Positions 1 to 6,692 of a stretch of DNA of 7,726 nucleotides are shown piece by piece. The translations under genes and the position numbers were made by a program. The stretch comes from Gaiellasilicea sp035645095. GTDB lineage: Bacteria; Actinomycetota; Thermoleophilia; Gaiellales; Gaiellaceae. The notes under the pieces are model-generated. The model was not told the DNA's origin, ran no database searches, and was given only the letters and a program-made list of their open reading frames with translations. Within the stretch, counting starts at the first letter, position 1; the number at the start of each line of letters is the position of its first letter. Where the stretch lies: assembly GCA_035645095.1 (NCBI GenBank), contig DASQNG010000225.1, positions 1-7,726 of the forward strand. The letters are read 5' to 3'.

Positions 1-2213
1 GCGCCGTCGGAGGGGTCGTCGCCCAACGTCCGCGGCAGCGTCAGCAGCTGCACCGCCTGCTCGAGCGTCACGGTCTCCGGCGACATGGTCTTGAACAGCG
101 AGGCAGTGCGCGGCTTGCCCTTGTCCCCCTCGGGCAGCACCTCCGTGACGTACGGGCCGTAGCGCCCGTCCCGGGCGACGAGCTCGCGGTTCGTCTCGGG
201 ATGCTTCCCGAGTGGCTGCTCCGACGAGGGCCGCTCCAGCAGCTCCAGAGCTCGTTCGGCCGTCAGCTCGTCCGGCGGGAGGTCATCCGGGACCGAGGCG
301 GTGCGGTCACCCTGCTTGAGGTACGGGCCGCTGCGCCCGATCAGCACGTGCGCGTCGAGCCCCGGCACCGGTACCTCGATCGCGGTCAGCTCGCTGCGCT
401 GCTTCTCGTCGAGCGAGGCGACGAGGGCCTTCAGCCCGCGCCCGTCACCCGCGCCGAAGTAGAACCGGCCGAGCCAGTGGGTCCGTTGCTCGTCGCCGGC
501 GGCGATCCGGTCGAGATCGCTCTCGAGCCGCGCGGTGAAGTCGTAGTCGACGAGCTCGTTCATGTGCTCCTCGAGCAGCTGGACGACCGCGAATGCACGG
601 AACGACGGCACGAGCGCCGTGCCCTTCTTGAACACGTAGCCGCGATCCACGATCGTGCCCATGATCGACGCGTAGGTCGAGGGGCGTCCGATGCCGCGGT
701 CCTCGAGCGCTTTCACGAGCGTCGCCTCGGTGTAGCGTGCGGGCGGCGTCGTCGCGTGGCCGTGCGGCTCGAGCGTCGATGCCGTGAGCGCCTGGCCGAC
801 CTCGAGCTTCGGCAGGTGCCGCTCCTCGTCCTCGGACGGCTCGTCGCGCCCGGCCTCGTAGGCGAGCAGGAAGCCAGGGAACGTGATCACCGTGCCGGAC
901 GCGGCGAACTCGGCATCGTCGCCCTCCTCCGTGACGGCCCCCAGGCGGATGGAGACGGTCTGTCCGGCGGCGTCCTTCATCTGCGAGGCGATCGTCCGTT
1001 TCCAGATCAAGTCGTAGAGCGAGAGCTCGTCGCGCGTCAGCTGGGCGGCGACCTCGTCGGGCGTCCGGAAGGAGTCGCCGGCCGGGCGAATCGCCTCGTG
1101 CGCCTCCTGGGCGTTCGCCACCTGACGCGCGTACTGGCGCGGTGCCGCTGGCACCGTCTCCGTCCCGTACATCTCGCGCGCCTGCGCGCGCGCCGCGGCC
1201 AGCGCCGTCTCCGACAGGGAGACGGAGTCGGTGCGCATGTAGGTGATGTAGCCGTTCTCGTAGAGCCGTTGGGCCACGCGCATCGTGGTCTGCGACGAGA
1301 ACCTGAGCTTCCTGCTCGCGTCCTGTTGCAGCGTCGACGTCCGGAACGGCGCGGCCGGCCGTCGCGTGTACGGCTTCTCCTCGACCGAGCGCACGACGAA
1401 CGGGCGAGCTCGCAGGCGGTCGGCCAGCTCCGTCGCGCGCTGCTCATCCAGGACCAAGGTTCCTTGCCGGGCCACGCCGTCGGGCCCGAAGTCGCGGCCC
1501 TGCGCGACTCGATCTCCGTCGACGGCGTGGAGGCGCGCGTCGAAGGTGCCGGGTTCGAATGTGCCGAGGAGATCCCAGTAGGAGGCGGAGACGAACGCCA
1601 TCCGCTCGCGCTCCCGCTCGACGACGAGCCGCGTCGCGACCGATTGCACGCGGCCGGCGGAGAGGCCGCTCGTGATCTTCCGCCAGAGAACCGGGGAGAC
1701 CTCGTAGCCGTAGAGGCGGTCGAGGATCCGACGCGTCTCCTGTGCGTCGACGAGGCGGTCGTCGATCTCGCGCGTCTCGTGGAGCGCACGCTCGATGGCG
1801 CCCTTCGTGATCTCGTGGAACACCATTCGCCGAACGGGCACTTTCGGCTTCAGCTCCTGAACGAGGTGCCATGCGATCGCCTCCCCCTCGCGGTCCTCGT
1901 CCGTCGCGAGCAGGAGCTCGTCGGCGTCCTTCAGCTTCTTCTTGAGGTCGGCGACGACCCGCTTCTTGTCGGCGCCCACGACGTAGTAGGGCTCGAACGC
2001 GCTGTCGATGTCGATCGCGAGCCGGCCCCACGGCTCCCCCTTGATCGCGGCCGGGACGTCCGCGGCGCGCTCCGGCAGGTCGCGGATGTGGCCGACGCTC
2101 GACTCGACGACGTAGCCCTCGCCGAGGTACCCGGCGATGGTCTTCGCTTTCGCGGGCGACTCGACGATCACGAGCCGACGCCCCCCACCGCTCTGCTTGG
2201 TTGCCTTCGCCAC
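1..2213 (-). CDS. topA: DNA topoisomerase I (type IA), 3' end beyond the window
   Basis: Type IA topoisomerase that relaxes negatively supercoiled DNA through a transient 5'-phosphotyrosine link. The visible 737 codons hold the Toprim domain, with VESPAKAKT near residues 17-25 (E18 the likely catalytic Glu) and ATDEDREGE with the metal-binding D105, D107 and E109. The active-site motif YITYMRTDS carries the catalytic Tyr325 (codon at 1241-1239). Beyond about residue 600 there are two Topo_C_Rpt-like repeats, marked by GRSGPYL (about residue 625) and GRYGPYV (about residue 683). No CxxC zinc ribbons are visible, which fits actinobacterial rather than enterobacterial TopA. I chose GTG at 2213 because AAGGTG lies 6 nt upstream; an in-frame GTG at 2222 is possible. 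The same bases also form a TAAGGT -10-like box, so a leaderless message is an alternative. The gene is divergent from the acyltransferase. It avoids TTA, CTA and TCA codons, leaving a long open antisense frame. Identification is secure; only the C-terminus is missing. Confidence 0.97.
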   Translation of the reverse strand, partial: MAKATKQSGGGRRLVIVESPAKAKTIAGYLGEGYVVESSVGHIRDLPERAADVPAAIKGEPWGRLAIDIDSAFEPYYVVGADKKRVVADLKKKLKDADELLLATDEDREGEAIAWHLVQELKPKVPVRRMVFHEITKGAIERALHETREIDDRLVDAQETRRILDRLYGYEVSPVLWRKITSGLSAGRVQSVATRLVVERERERMAFVSASYWDLLGTFEPGTFDARLHAVDGDRVAQGRDFGPDGVARQGTLVLDEQRATELADRLRARPFVVRSVEEKPYTRRPAAPFRTSTLQQDASRKLRFSSQTTMRVAQRLYENGYITYMRTDSVSLSETALAAARAQAREMYGTETVPAAPRQYARQVANAQEAHEAIRPAGDSFRTPDEVAAQLTRDELSLYDLIWKRTIASQMKDAAGQTVSIRLGAVTEEGDDAEFAASGTVITFPGFLLAYEAGRDEPSEDEERHLPKLEVGQALTASTLEPHGHATTPPARYTEATLVKALEDRGIGRPSTYASIMGTIVDRGYVFKKGTALVPSFRAFAVVQLLEEHMNELVDYDFTARLESDLDRIAAGDEQRTHWLGRFYFGAGDGRGLKALVASLDEKQRSELTAIEVPVPGLDAHVLIGRSGPYLKQGDRTASVPDDLPPDELTAERALELLERPSSEQPLGKHPETNRELVARDGRYGPYVTEVLPEGDKGKPRTASLFKTMSPETVTLEQAVQLLTLPRTLGDDPSDG

Positions 2214-2275
2214 GCGCGACACCTTAGCGCCGCCTTTCGTCGCGCCCCGACGGCGGCCCTGGCGGCGGCGCGCGC

Positions 2276-2281
2276 GATACT
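2276..2281 (+). promoter_or_regulatory. Candidate -10 box of the acyltransferase operon
   Basis: GATACT matches the TATAAT consensus at four of six positions, including the important A at position 2 and T at position 6. It ends 7 nt before the GTG at 2289, so transcription could begin at or next to the start codon and give a leaderless mRNA. No clear -35 element and no convincing Shine-Dalgarno are visible upstream. The site lies in the 75-bp gap divergent from topA. This rests on pattern only. Confidence 0.4.
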
Positions 2282-2288
2282 GCGGGCC

Positions 2289-2909
2289 GTGAGCGCCCGT
2301 CCGCCCCGGCCGAGTGCGGTGTACGCCGCGATCGCCGTCCTCAGCTGGCCGATCATCCGGGGAGTTTTTCGACTTCGCGTGTCGGGGCTCGAGCACCTGC
2401 CGCAGGGCGGGTTCGTGCTCGCGGCGAACCACAACTCGAACTTCGACCCCTGGCCGCTCGGGATCCCGCTCTTCCCCCGGCGCTTCCTCCGCTTCATGGC
2501 GAAGTCGGAGCTCTTCTGGATCCCGCTGCGCTGGATCGTCGTCGGCGGCGGCGCCTTCAAGGTGCGCCGCGGCGAGCGCGACACGGCGGCGATCGACACC
2601 GCGATCGAGCTCTGCCGCGCCGGGCATGTCGTCGTCATGTTCCCCGAGGGCACCCGGCGCAGGAAGGGCCTGCGGAAGAAGTGGGAGGCGAAGGCGCACA
2701 CGGGCGCCGCGCGGATAGCGCTCGGGGCGGACGTGCCGCTCGTGCCGGCGGGTCTCGTCGGCACCGATCGGCTCGCGCGGCTCGCGCAGCTGCGCGTGGC
2801 CTATGGGCCTCCCGTGCCGCTCCACGACCTGCGCGGGTGCGAGGATGCCCCCATCGTGGCGACGGACCGCCTGATGGCGGCGATCCGCGAGCTCGAGGCG
2901 TCGGCGTGA
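2289..2909 (+). CDS. plsC: 1-acyl-sn-glycerol-3-phosphate acyltransferase (PlsC family)
   Basis: Membrane-associated acyltransferase expected to transfer an acyl chain to lysophosphatidic acid, giving phosphatidic acid for phospholipid synthesis. The 206-residue protein starts with a short hydrophobic helix (residues 11-27). It then shows the catalytic HX4D block as NHNSNFD (H48, D53), a GGGAFKVRRGERD segment matching family block II, and FPEGTRR at 118-124, the glycerol-phosphate-binding block III. The length fits the shorter bacterial members. GTG at 2289 is chosen because it leaves the hydrophobic N-terminus intact; GTG at 2319 is the only nearby alternative. The same frame stays open far upstream, to 201, but that part is antisense to topA and is not coding. 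Its TGA overlaps the GTG of the exonuclease in a GTGA junction, so the two are probably translationally coupled. The exact acceptor specificity (PlsC versus another lysolipid acyltransferase) is not provable from sequence. Confidence 0.92.
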   Translation: MSARPPRPSAVYAAIAVLSWPIIRGVFRLRVSGLEHLPQGGFVLAANHNSNFDPWPLGIPLFPRRFLRFMAKSELFWIPLRWIVVGGGAFKVRRGERDTAAIDTAIELCRAGHVVVMFPEGTRRRKGLRKKWEAKAHTGAARIALGADVPLVPAGLVGTDRLARLAQLRVAYGPPVPLHDLRGCEDAPIVATDRLMAAIRELEASA

Positions 2910-3760
2910 GGCCCCTCCTCGTCGTCGACGGCGACTCCTTCGCGCACAGGGCCTACCACGCGATCCCGAAGACGGTGCGCCGCGCGGACGGCCGGCCCGC
3001 CGGCCTCCTCGTCGGGGTCGGCAACGCGCTCGTGCGGCTGTGGGAGGAGGAGCAGCCGCGCGCGACGGTCGTCTGCTGGGACACCCTCACCGAGCCGACC
3101 TACCGTCACACCGAACTGCCCGCATATCAGGGGGGCCGCGAGTTCGACGACGCGCTCCTCGAGCAACTCGACCTGGCGCCGCAGCTCGTGGAGGCGATGG
3201 GCTTGGTGTGCGCGAAGGCGCCGGGCTACGAGGCGGACGACTTCGTCGCGGCCGCCGCCGCGGCCGAGGAGGCACGCGGTGGCAGCGCGCTCGTCGCGAG
3301 CAGCGACCGAGACATGTTCCAGCTCGCGAGCGAGCGGACGACGATCCTGCAGCCGCAGCGCGGCGGCGGTGCCTTCCTCCGCATCGGCCCAGCAGAGGTG
3401 CGAGAGCGCTACGGCGTGGAGCCGGCGCAGGTTCCCGACTTCATCGCGCTCCGGGGCGACCCGTCCGACCGCATCCCAGGTGCCCGCGGCGTGGGGGCGA
3501 AGACGGCGGCCGACGTGCTGCGCCGGCACCCGTCGCTGGAGGACGCGCTCGCGGCCGGCCGGTTCGCGGCGGAGGCCGACGACCTCCGGCTCTACCGCCG
3601 CATCGCCACGATGGACCGCGACGCGCCGCTGCCGCCGCTCGACGACCAGGAGCCGACGTGGGACCGCGGCGCGAGCCTGGCGGACGAGTGGGGGCTCGCA
3701 CGGCTCGCCGCGCGGCTGCGGGAGCTCGCGGCCGAGCGGGAGCGCTCATCGACCTCCTGA
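2906..3760 (+). CDS. Stand-alone 5'-3' exonuclease (Pol I N-terminal / FEN-like)
   Basis: Structure-specific 5' nuclease homologous to the N-terminal domain of DNA polymerase I and to T5 exonuclease, expected to remove RNA primers or 5' flaps. The 284 residues show the acidic metal ligands in order: VDGDSFAHRAY (D8), YEADDF (E109, D111, D112), SSDRDMFQL (D134, D136) and RGDPSDRIPG (D185, D188). A helix-3-turn-helix segment GVGAKTAADVLR follows from residue 195. The usual motif reads GDxSDNIPG; here Arg replaces the Asn after the Asp. There are no polymerase or 3'-5' exonuclease domains and the length matches other free-standing members. GTG at 2906 overlaps the plsC stop in GTGA, with GAGG about 8 nt upstream inside plsC, and it begins immediately before the conserved LLVVDGD strand. 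Its end overlaps or abuts the start of the deacetylase gene. The role could be Okazaki fragment processing or repair; a separate polA elsewhere is likely but unseen. Confidence 0.92.
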   Translation: MRPLLVVDGDSFAHRAYHAIPKTVRRADGRPAGLLVGVGNALVRLWEEEQPRATVVCWDTLTEPTYRHTELPAYQGGREFDDALLEQLDLAPQLVEAMGLVCAKAPGYEADDFVAAAAAAEEARGGSALVASSDRDMFQLASERTTILQPQRGGGAFLRIGPAEVRERYGVEPAQVPDFIALRGDPSDRIPGARGVGAKTAADVLRRHPSLEDALAAGRFAAEADDLRLYRRIATMDRDAPLPPLDDQEPTWDRGASLADEWGLARLAARLRELAAERERSSTS

Positions 3761-4584
3761 CGAACCCGGCGCTGGCGCGGCTCCACCCGACCGGGACGCA
3801 TCCGGAGCAGGGGGCGCGGCTCGCGGTGCTGGAGGGCGAGGCGGTGGAGCGCCGCGCCACCGACGAGCAGGTGCTCCGCGTCCATACGCGCACCCACCTC
3901 GACATCCTGCGCACGATCGACGGGCCGACGCTGCTCGACCACGACACGATCGCGTCGGAGACCTCGCTCGACGCCGCGCTGCTGGCGACGGGCGTCGTGC
4001 TCGAGGCCGTCGACCGCGGCGGCTTCGCCCTCGTTCGGCCACCGGGCCACCACGCGCTCGCGGACCGCTCGATGGGGTTCTGCCTGCTGAACGCCGTGGC
4101 GGTGGCGGCGAGGTACGCACAGGCGGAGCTCGGCCTGGCGCGCGTCGCGGTCGTCGACTTCGACGTGCACCACGGCAACGGGACGGAGGCGATCTTCCGG
4201 GGCGACGACTCGGTGCTGTTCGTGTCGCTCCACCAGTGGCCGTTCTACCCCGGCACCGGCGGGCCGGAGACGAGCGACGAAACGACGCTCAACGTGCCCC
4301 TGGCTGCGGGCGCCGACGACACCGAGTACCTCGCCGCGTTCGACACGCTCGTCGAGCCGGCGGTGCGGGCGTTCGCGCCCGACCTCGTGCTCGTATCGGC
4401 CGGCTTCGACGCGCACCTAGAGGACCCGCTCGGCGGGATGAACGTCACCACGCCCGGCTTCCGCGACCTCGCCGCCCGGTGCGCGGCACTCGGTCCGCGC
4501 GTGGCGGCGACGCTGGAGGGCGGGTACAACCTGCGCACACTGCCCTCGCTCGTGGAGGCGGCGCGGGCAGGCTTCGGCGGCTAG
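3748..4584 (+). CDS. Histone deacetylase-like zinc amidohydrolase (AcuC/HDAC family), start uncertain
   Basis: Zinc-dependent deacetylase fold; bacterial relatives deacetylate acetyl-lysine, acetylpolyamines or other acetyl-amides. Numbered from 3748, it shows the catalytic pair in RPPGHH (H101, H102), zinc ligands in DFDVHHGNGTEAIF (D139, H141) and SAGFDAH (D221), and the transition-state Tyr in EGGYNL (Y260). All key residues are present, so it should be active. The N-terminal signature HPTGTHPE starts about 12 residues in. No ATG, GTG or TTG lies between GTG 3688, which would overlap the exonuclease by 73 nt, and GTG 3826, which would remove the signature. ATC at 3748 has GGGAG 5 nt upstream. 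CTG at 3757 gives a 4-nt CTGA overlap with the exonuclease stop. I place the start at 3748 as a compromise. The segment from HPE to the conserved VH is about a dozen residues shorter than I recall for the family. Substrate unknown. Confidence 0.9.
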   Translation: MDLLTNPALARLHPTGTHPEQGARLAVLEGEAVERRATDEQVLRVHTRTHLDILRTIDGPTLLDHDTIASETSLDAALLATGVVLEAVDRGGFALVRPPGHHALADRSMGFCLLNAVAVAARYAQAELGLARVAVVDFDVHHGNGTEAIFRGDDSVLFVSLHQWPFYPGTGGPETSDETTLNVPLAAGADDTEYLAAFDTLVEPAVRAFAPDLVLVSAGFDAHLEDPLGGMNVTTPGFRDLAARCAALGPRVAATLEGGYNLRTLPSLVEAARAGFGG

Positions 4585-4610
4585 GGGAGCGGCTAGGGGA
4601 GCGGCTCAGG
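4577..4610. repeat. 12-bp tandem repeat at a convergent gene junction
   Basis: GCGGCTAGGGGA occurs twice in perfect tandem (4577-4588 and 4589-4600), followed by a degenerate third start GCGGCTCAGG (4601-4610). Copy 1 contains the TAG stop of the deacetylase, copy 2 contains a second in-frame TAG, and the partial copy contains the TGA stop of the response regulator on the other strand. The repeat therefore fills the 21-bp gap between the two convergent genes. It probably arose by slippage; a role in termination is not shown, and no hairpin with a U-tract is present. Confidence 0.75.
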
Positions 4611-5250
4611 CTCGCGCGAGCGCCAGGCGCTCGAGCGCCTCGCGCCGCGAGGAGACGCCGAGTTTGCGCAGCAGGCTCTTGACGTGCGAGCGCACCGTGT
4701 GCTCGGAGATGTAGAGACGCCGGGCGATGTCCTCCGTGGAGAGGTGCTCGTCGAGCAGGAGCAGCACTTCGACCTCTCGCGCCGACAGCGCCTGCGCGAT
4801 CGCGTCCGGCACGCCGCCACCGCCCCGGCCGCCGCTCCGGACGTGGTCCAGCAGTCGCCGCGCGACCTCGCCCGAGAGAGCTGCCTGCCCGTGCAGGACG
4901 CCGCGCAGGAAGCCGAGGATGCGCTCGGGCGGCTCGCTCTTCAGCAGGTAGCCGGCGGCGCCGCGCCGGATCGACGAGAGTAGGTCCTCCTCCGTGCCGG
5001 ACGCCGTCAGCACGACGACTTCGCACTCGGGCGCTGCGGCGCGCAGGCGCGGCAGCGCGGTGAGGCCGTCGAGTTCGGGCATCGAGAGGTCGAGGAGCAC
5101 GAGGTCGGGCTGCAGCGTCTCGGCGAGCTCCAGCGCCTCGTTCCCGTCTGCGGCCTGCCCGATGACGTCGAAGCCACCCTGCGCGAGGAGCGACGCCAGC
5201 GCATCGCGCGTCAGCGGATGGTCGTCGACGACGAGGACGCGGCCGGTCAC
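4606..5250 (-). CDS. NarL/LuxR-family two-component response regulator
   Basis: Cytoplasmic DNA-binding regulator of 214 residues. The receiver domain (about 4-118) has the acidic pocket D9/D10, the phospho-acceptor D54 in LLDLSMPELDG, T82 and K104 (in YLLK), all intact. A glycine-rich linker (SGGRGGGG, 139-146) joins it to a LuxR-type helix-turn-helix (about 155-206) with LSAREVEVL and the recognition region SEHTVRSHVKSLLRKLGV. It is the expected partner of the HisKA_3 kinase encoded divergently next to it. GTG at 5250 is chosen because the protein then begins right before the first beta strand (RVLVVDDH) and GAGG lies 5 nt upstream. That ribosome binding site is inside the inverted repeat shared with the kinase gene. 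The reading frame stays open upstream to 5949, but this part is antisense to the kinase. The signal and target genes are unknown; autoregulation through the palindrome is an inference. Confidence 0.95.
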   Translation of the reverse strand: MTGRVLVVDDHPLTRDALASLLAQGGFDVIGQAADGNEALELAETLQPDLVLLDLSMPELDGLTALPRLRAAAPECEVVVLTASGTEEDLLSSIRRGAAGYLLKSEPPERILGFLRGVLHGQAALSGEVARRLLDHVRSGGRGGGGVPDAIAQALSAREVEVLLLLDEHLSTEDIARRLYISEHTVRSHVKSLLRKLGVSSRREALERLALARA

Positions 5251-5254
5251 CTTC

Positions 5255-5288
5255 CCCTCATCGGCACGAGCGGCGCTGCCGATGAGGG
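5255..5288. promoter_or_regulatory. Perfect 12-bp inverted repeat carrying both ribosome binding sites
   Basis: CCCTCATCGGCA (5255-5266) and TGCCGATGAGGG (5277-5288) are exact reverse complements around a 10-nt spacer. The structure takes up 34 of the 43 bp between the divergent regulator and kinase genes. On the plus strand GAGGG (5284-5288) is the Shine-Dalgarno 5 nt before the kinase GTG 5294. On the minus strand the mirrored GAGGGG precedes the regulator GTG 5250. It could be a protein operator, with arm centres about two helical turns apart, or an RNA hairpin hiding the ribosome binding site in either message, or both. The sequence shows the symmetry; the function is inferred. Confidence 0.8.
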
Positions 5289-5293
5289 TGACT

Positions 5294-6679
5294 GTGCAGC
5301 GAATGCCGAGAGACCGGTACGAGTCGTGGCTCGCGGGAGAGCTCCTGCTCGTCGCGGTCCTCGGCGCAGCAACCGGACTCGTGCTGACGAGCACTGCGCT
5401 CCCGAGCACGTACGAGCTCCCGGAGGGGCGGCTCGTGATCGACACGACGGTTGTCGTCGCGGCGAGCATCGTCGCGCTCCTGACGGCGGTGCGCTTCTCA
5501 GTCGAGGGACGCGCGCTCGACCTGCTGCTCGCAGCCGGGTTCTTCGTCGCCGGTGCGGGCACGCTCGCGTTCGCTGTCGTGCCGGTGCTCGACGGGGATC
5601 CGCAAGGAGGGCCGGCGGCGTGGGCTTCGCTCGGCTCGCGGCTGCTCGCCGCTTCCTTGATCGCGCTGGCGCCGCTCGTCGCCTCGAGGCGGCTGGCGAG
5701 GCGCCGTCGCGTCCTCACCGTGGGCAGCTCGCTGCTCGTGCTGTTGTTGCTCGCGCTGTGGCTCGGGCTGCGGGCGTCGGGCGCGTCGGGCGACCTCTTC
5801 GCCGAGGCTGCGCGCGGCGGGCAGCCGTTCGGGCTGACGCTCGTGTTCTCGACGCTCGCGCTCCTCGCGCTCGTCGCTGTCCTCGGCTTTGCGCTGCGCT
5901 TCCGCGACCGCCGGGAGGACTTGGACAGCTGGCTCGCGCTCGCTGCCACGCTGATGCTCTTCGCCGAGCTGCACCACGTCCTGACGCCGGGTGTGACGAC
6001 CTCCGTCGTCTCGTTCGCCGACTTCCTGCGCGTGCTCGCGTACGGGCTCCTGCTCGCCGGCGTGTGGCATGCGATCCGATCGGCGGAGCTCGGTCGCGCC
6101 GTCGCCGAGGAGCGGGCGCGTGTGGCCCGTGAAATTCACGACGGCCTCGCGCAGTACCTCTTTGCGCTGTCGACGCACGCGAGCATGCTCGAGGCGGGGG
6201 CGCCGCTCGAGCAGACGCTCCCGAAGCTGAAGGAGGCGGCGGCGGCGGCGCAGCAGGAGGCCCGCTTCGCCGTTCTCGCCCTCTCCTCAGCGAGCGGGAA
6301 CGCCTCCTTCGACGCTGCGCTGCGGCGCTACGTCGAGTTCCTGACCGCGGACGGCGTGCTCGAGGTGGAGCTCGAGGTGGACGCGGACGTCGCGCTCGCG
6401 CCCGACGAGCAGATCGAGGTGTTCCGGATCGTGCAGGAGGGACTCGCGAACGTGCGCAAGCATGCCGGGGCGCGCCGCGCCGAGGTCTGGATCGGGCGGC
6501 GGGGGTCACGCCGCGCCGTCGCCGTCCGCGACGACGGCGTCGGCTTCGACGAAGGGGCAGCGCCGACTGGTGAGGGGCTGAAGAACATGCGCCGCCGAGC
6601 GGCGTCGATCGACGGCGGCTTCTCGATCCGCTCCCAGCCCGATCGCGGGACGGCCGTCGAGGTGACGCTCCGCTCCTAG
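5294..6679 (+). CDS. Membrane sensor histidine kinase (HisKA_3 / HATPase_c)
   Basis: Sensor kinase expected to autophosphorylate and pass the phosphate to the neighbouring NarL-type regulator. The first ~265 residues contain about eight hydrophobic segments, for example GELLLVAVLGAATGLVLTS, SSLLVLLLLALWLGL and LRVLAYGLLLAGVW. They have short loops and no large extracytoplasmic domain, and I do not recognise the family of this region. A short coiled segment (AELGRAVAEERARVA) leads to the dimerisation helix with the phospho-acceptor H282 in AREIHDGLAQ. The ATPase domain has the N-box QEGLANVRKHA (N386), DDGVGF (D414) and GEGLKNMRRRA. Numbering is from GTG 5294 (461 residues), chosen for GAGGG 5 nt upstream. 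ATG 5303 (458 residues) has poorer spacing and ATG 5282 lies inside the palindrome. It is divergent from its regulator and convergent with the secreted protein gene, 13 bp apart. Sensing probably happens in or at the membrane; the ligand is unknown. Confidence 0.93.
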   Translation: MQRMPRDRYESWLAGELLLVAVLGAATGLVLTSTALPSTYELPEGRLVIDTTVVVAASIVALLTAVRFSVEGRALDLLLAAGFFVAGAGTLAFAVVPVLDGDPQGGPAAWASLGSRLLAASLIALAPLVASRRLARRRRVLTVGSSLLVLLLLALWLGLRASGASGDLFAEAARGGQPFGLTLVFSTLALLALVAVLGFALRFRDRREDLDSWLALAATLMLFAELHHVLTPGVTTSVVSFADFLRVLAYGLLLAGVWHAIRSAELGRAVAEERARVAREIHDGLAQYLFALSTHASMLEAGAPLEQTLPKLKEAAAAAQQEARFAVLALSSASGNASFDAALRRYVEFLTADGVLEVELEVDADVALAPDEQIEVFRIVQEGLANVRKHAGARRAEVWIGRRGSRRAVAVRDDGVGFDEGAAPTGEGLKNMRRRAASIDGGFSIRSQPDRGTAVEVTLRS

Positions 6680-6692
6680 CCGGCGGCGCGCG

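Noticed and set aside
201..2288. Open plus-strand frame of nearly 700 codons running antisense to topA and into plsC
   Set aside because: It is in codon register with topA on the other strand; rare use of TTA, CTA and TCA codons in GC-rich DNA removes antisense stops. The translation is Arg/Leu/Val-rich with no domain, while topA carries all its catalytic motifs.
3040..3747. Upstream part of the deacetylase frame, open inside the exonuclease gene
   Set aside because: Translation is Arg/Gly/Ala-rich without motifs, and the overlapping exonuclease frame has complete active-site residues. A deacetylase fusion beginning there is unlikely.
3279..4682. 467-codon plus-strand frame overlapping the exonuclease and deacetylase
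   Set aside because: Low-complexity Arg/Ala/Gly/Pro translation typical of out-of-frame reading in GC-rich DNA; no motif or ribosome binding site.
5251..5949. Open extension upstream of the response regulator start
   Set aside because: It is antisense to the kinase membrane region, Ser/Ala/Arg-rich, and the receiver domain begins naturally at GTG 5250 with a ribosome binding site.
5498..6509. Minus-strand open frames inside the kinase gene
   Set aside because: Both are antisense shadows of a gene with clear HisKA_3 and ATPase motifs; their translations are charged low-complexity sequence.
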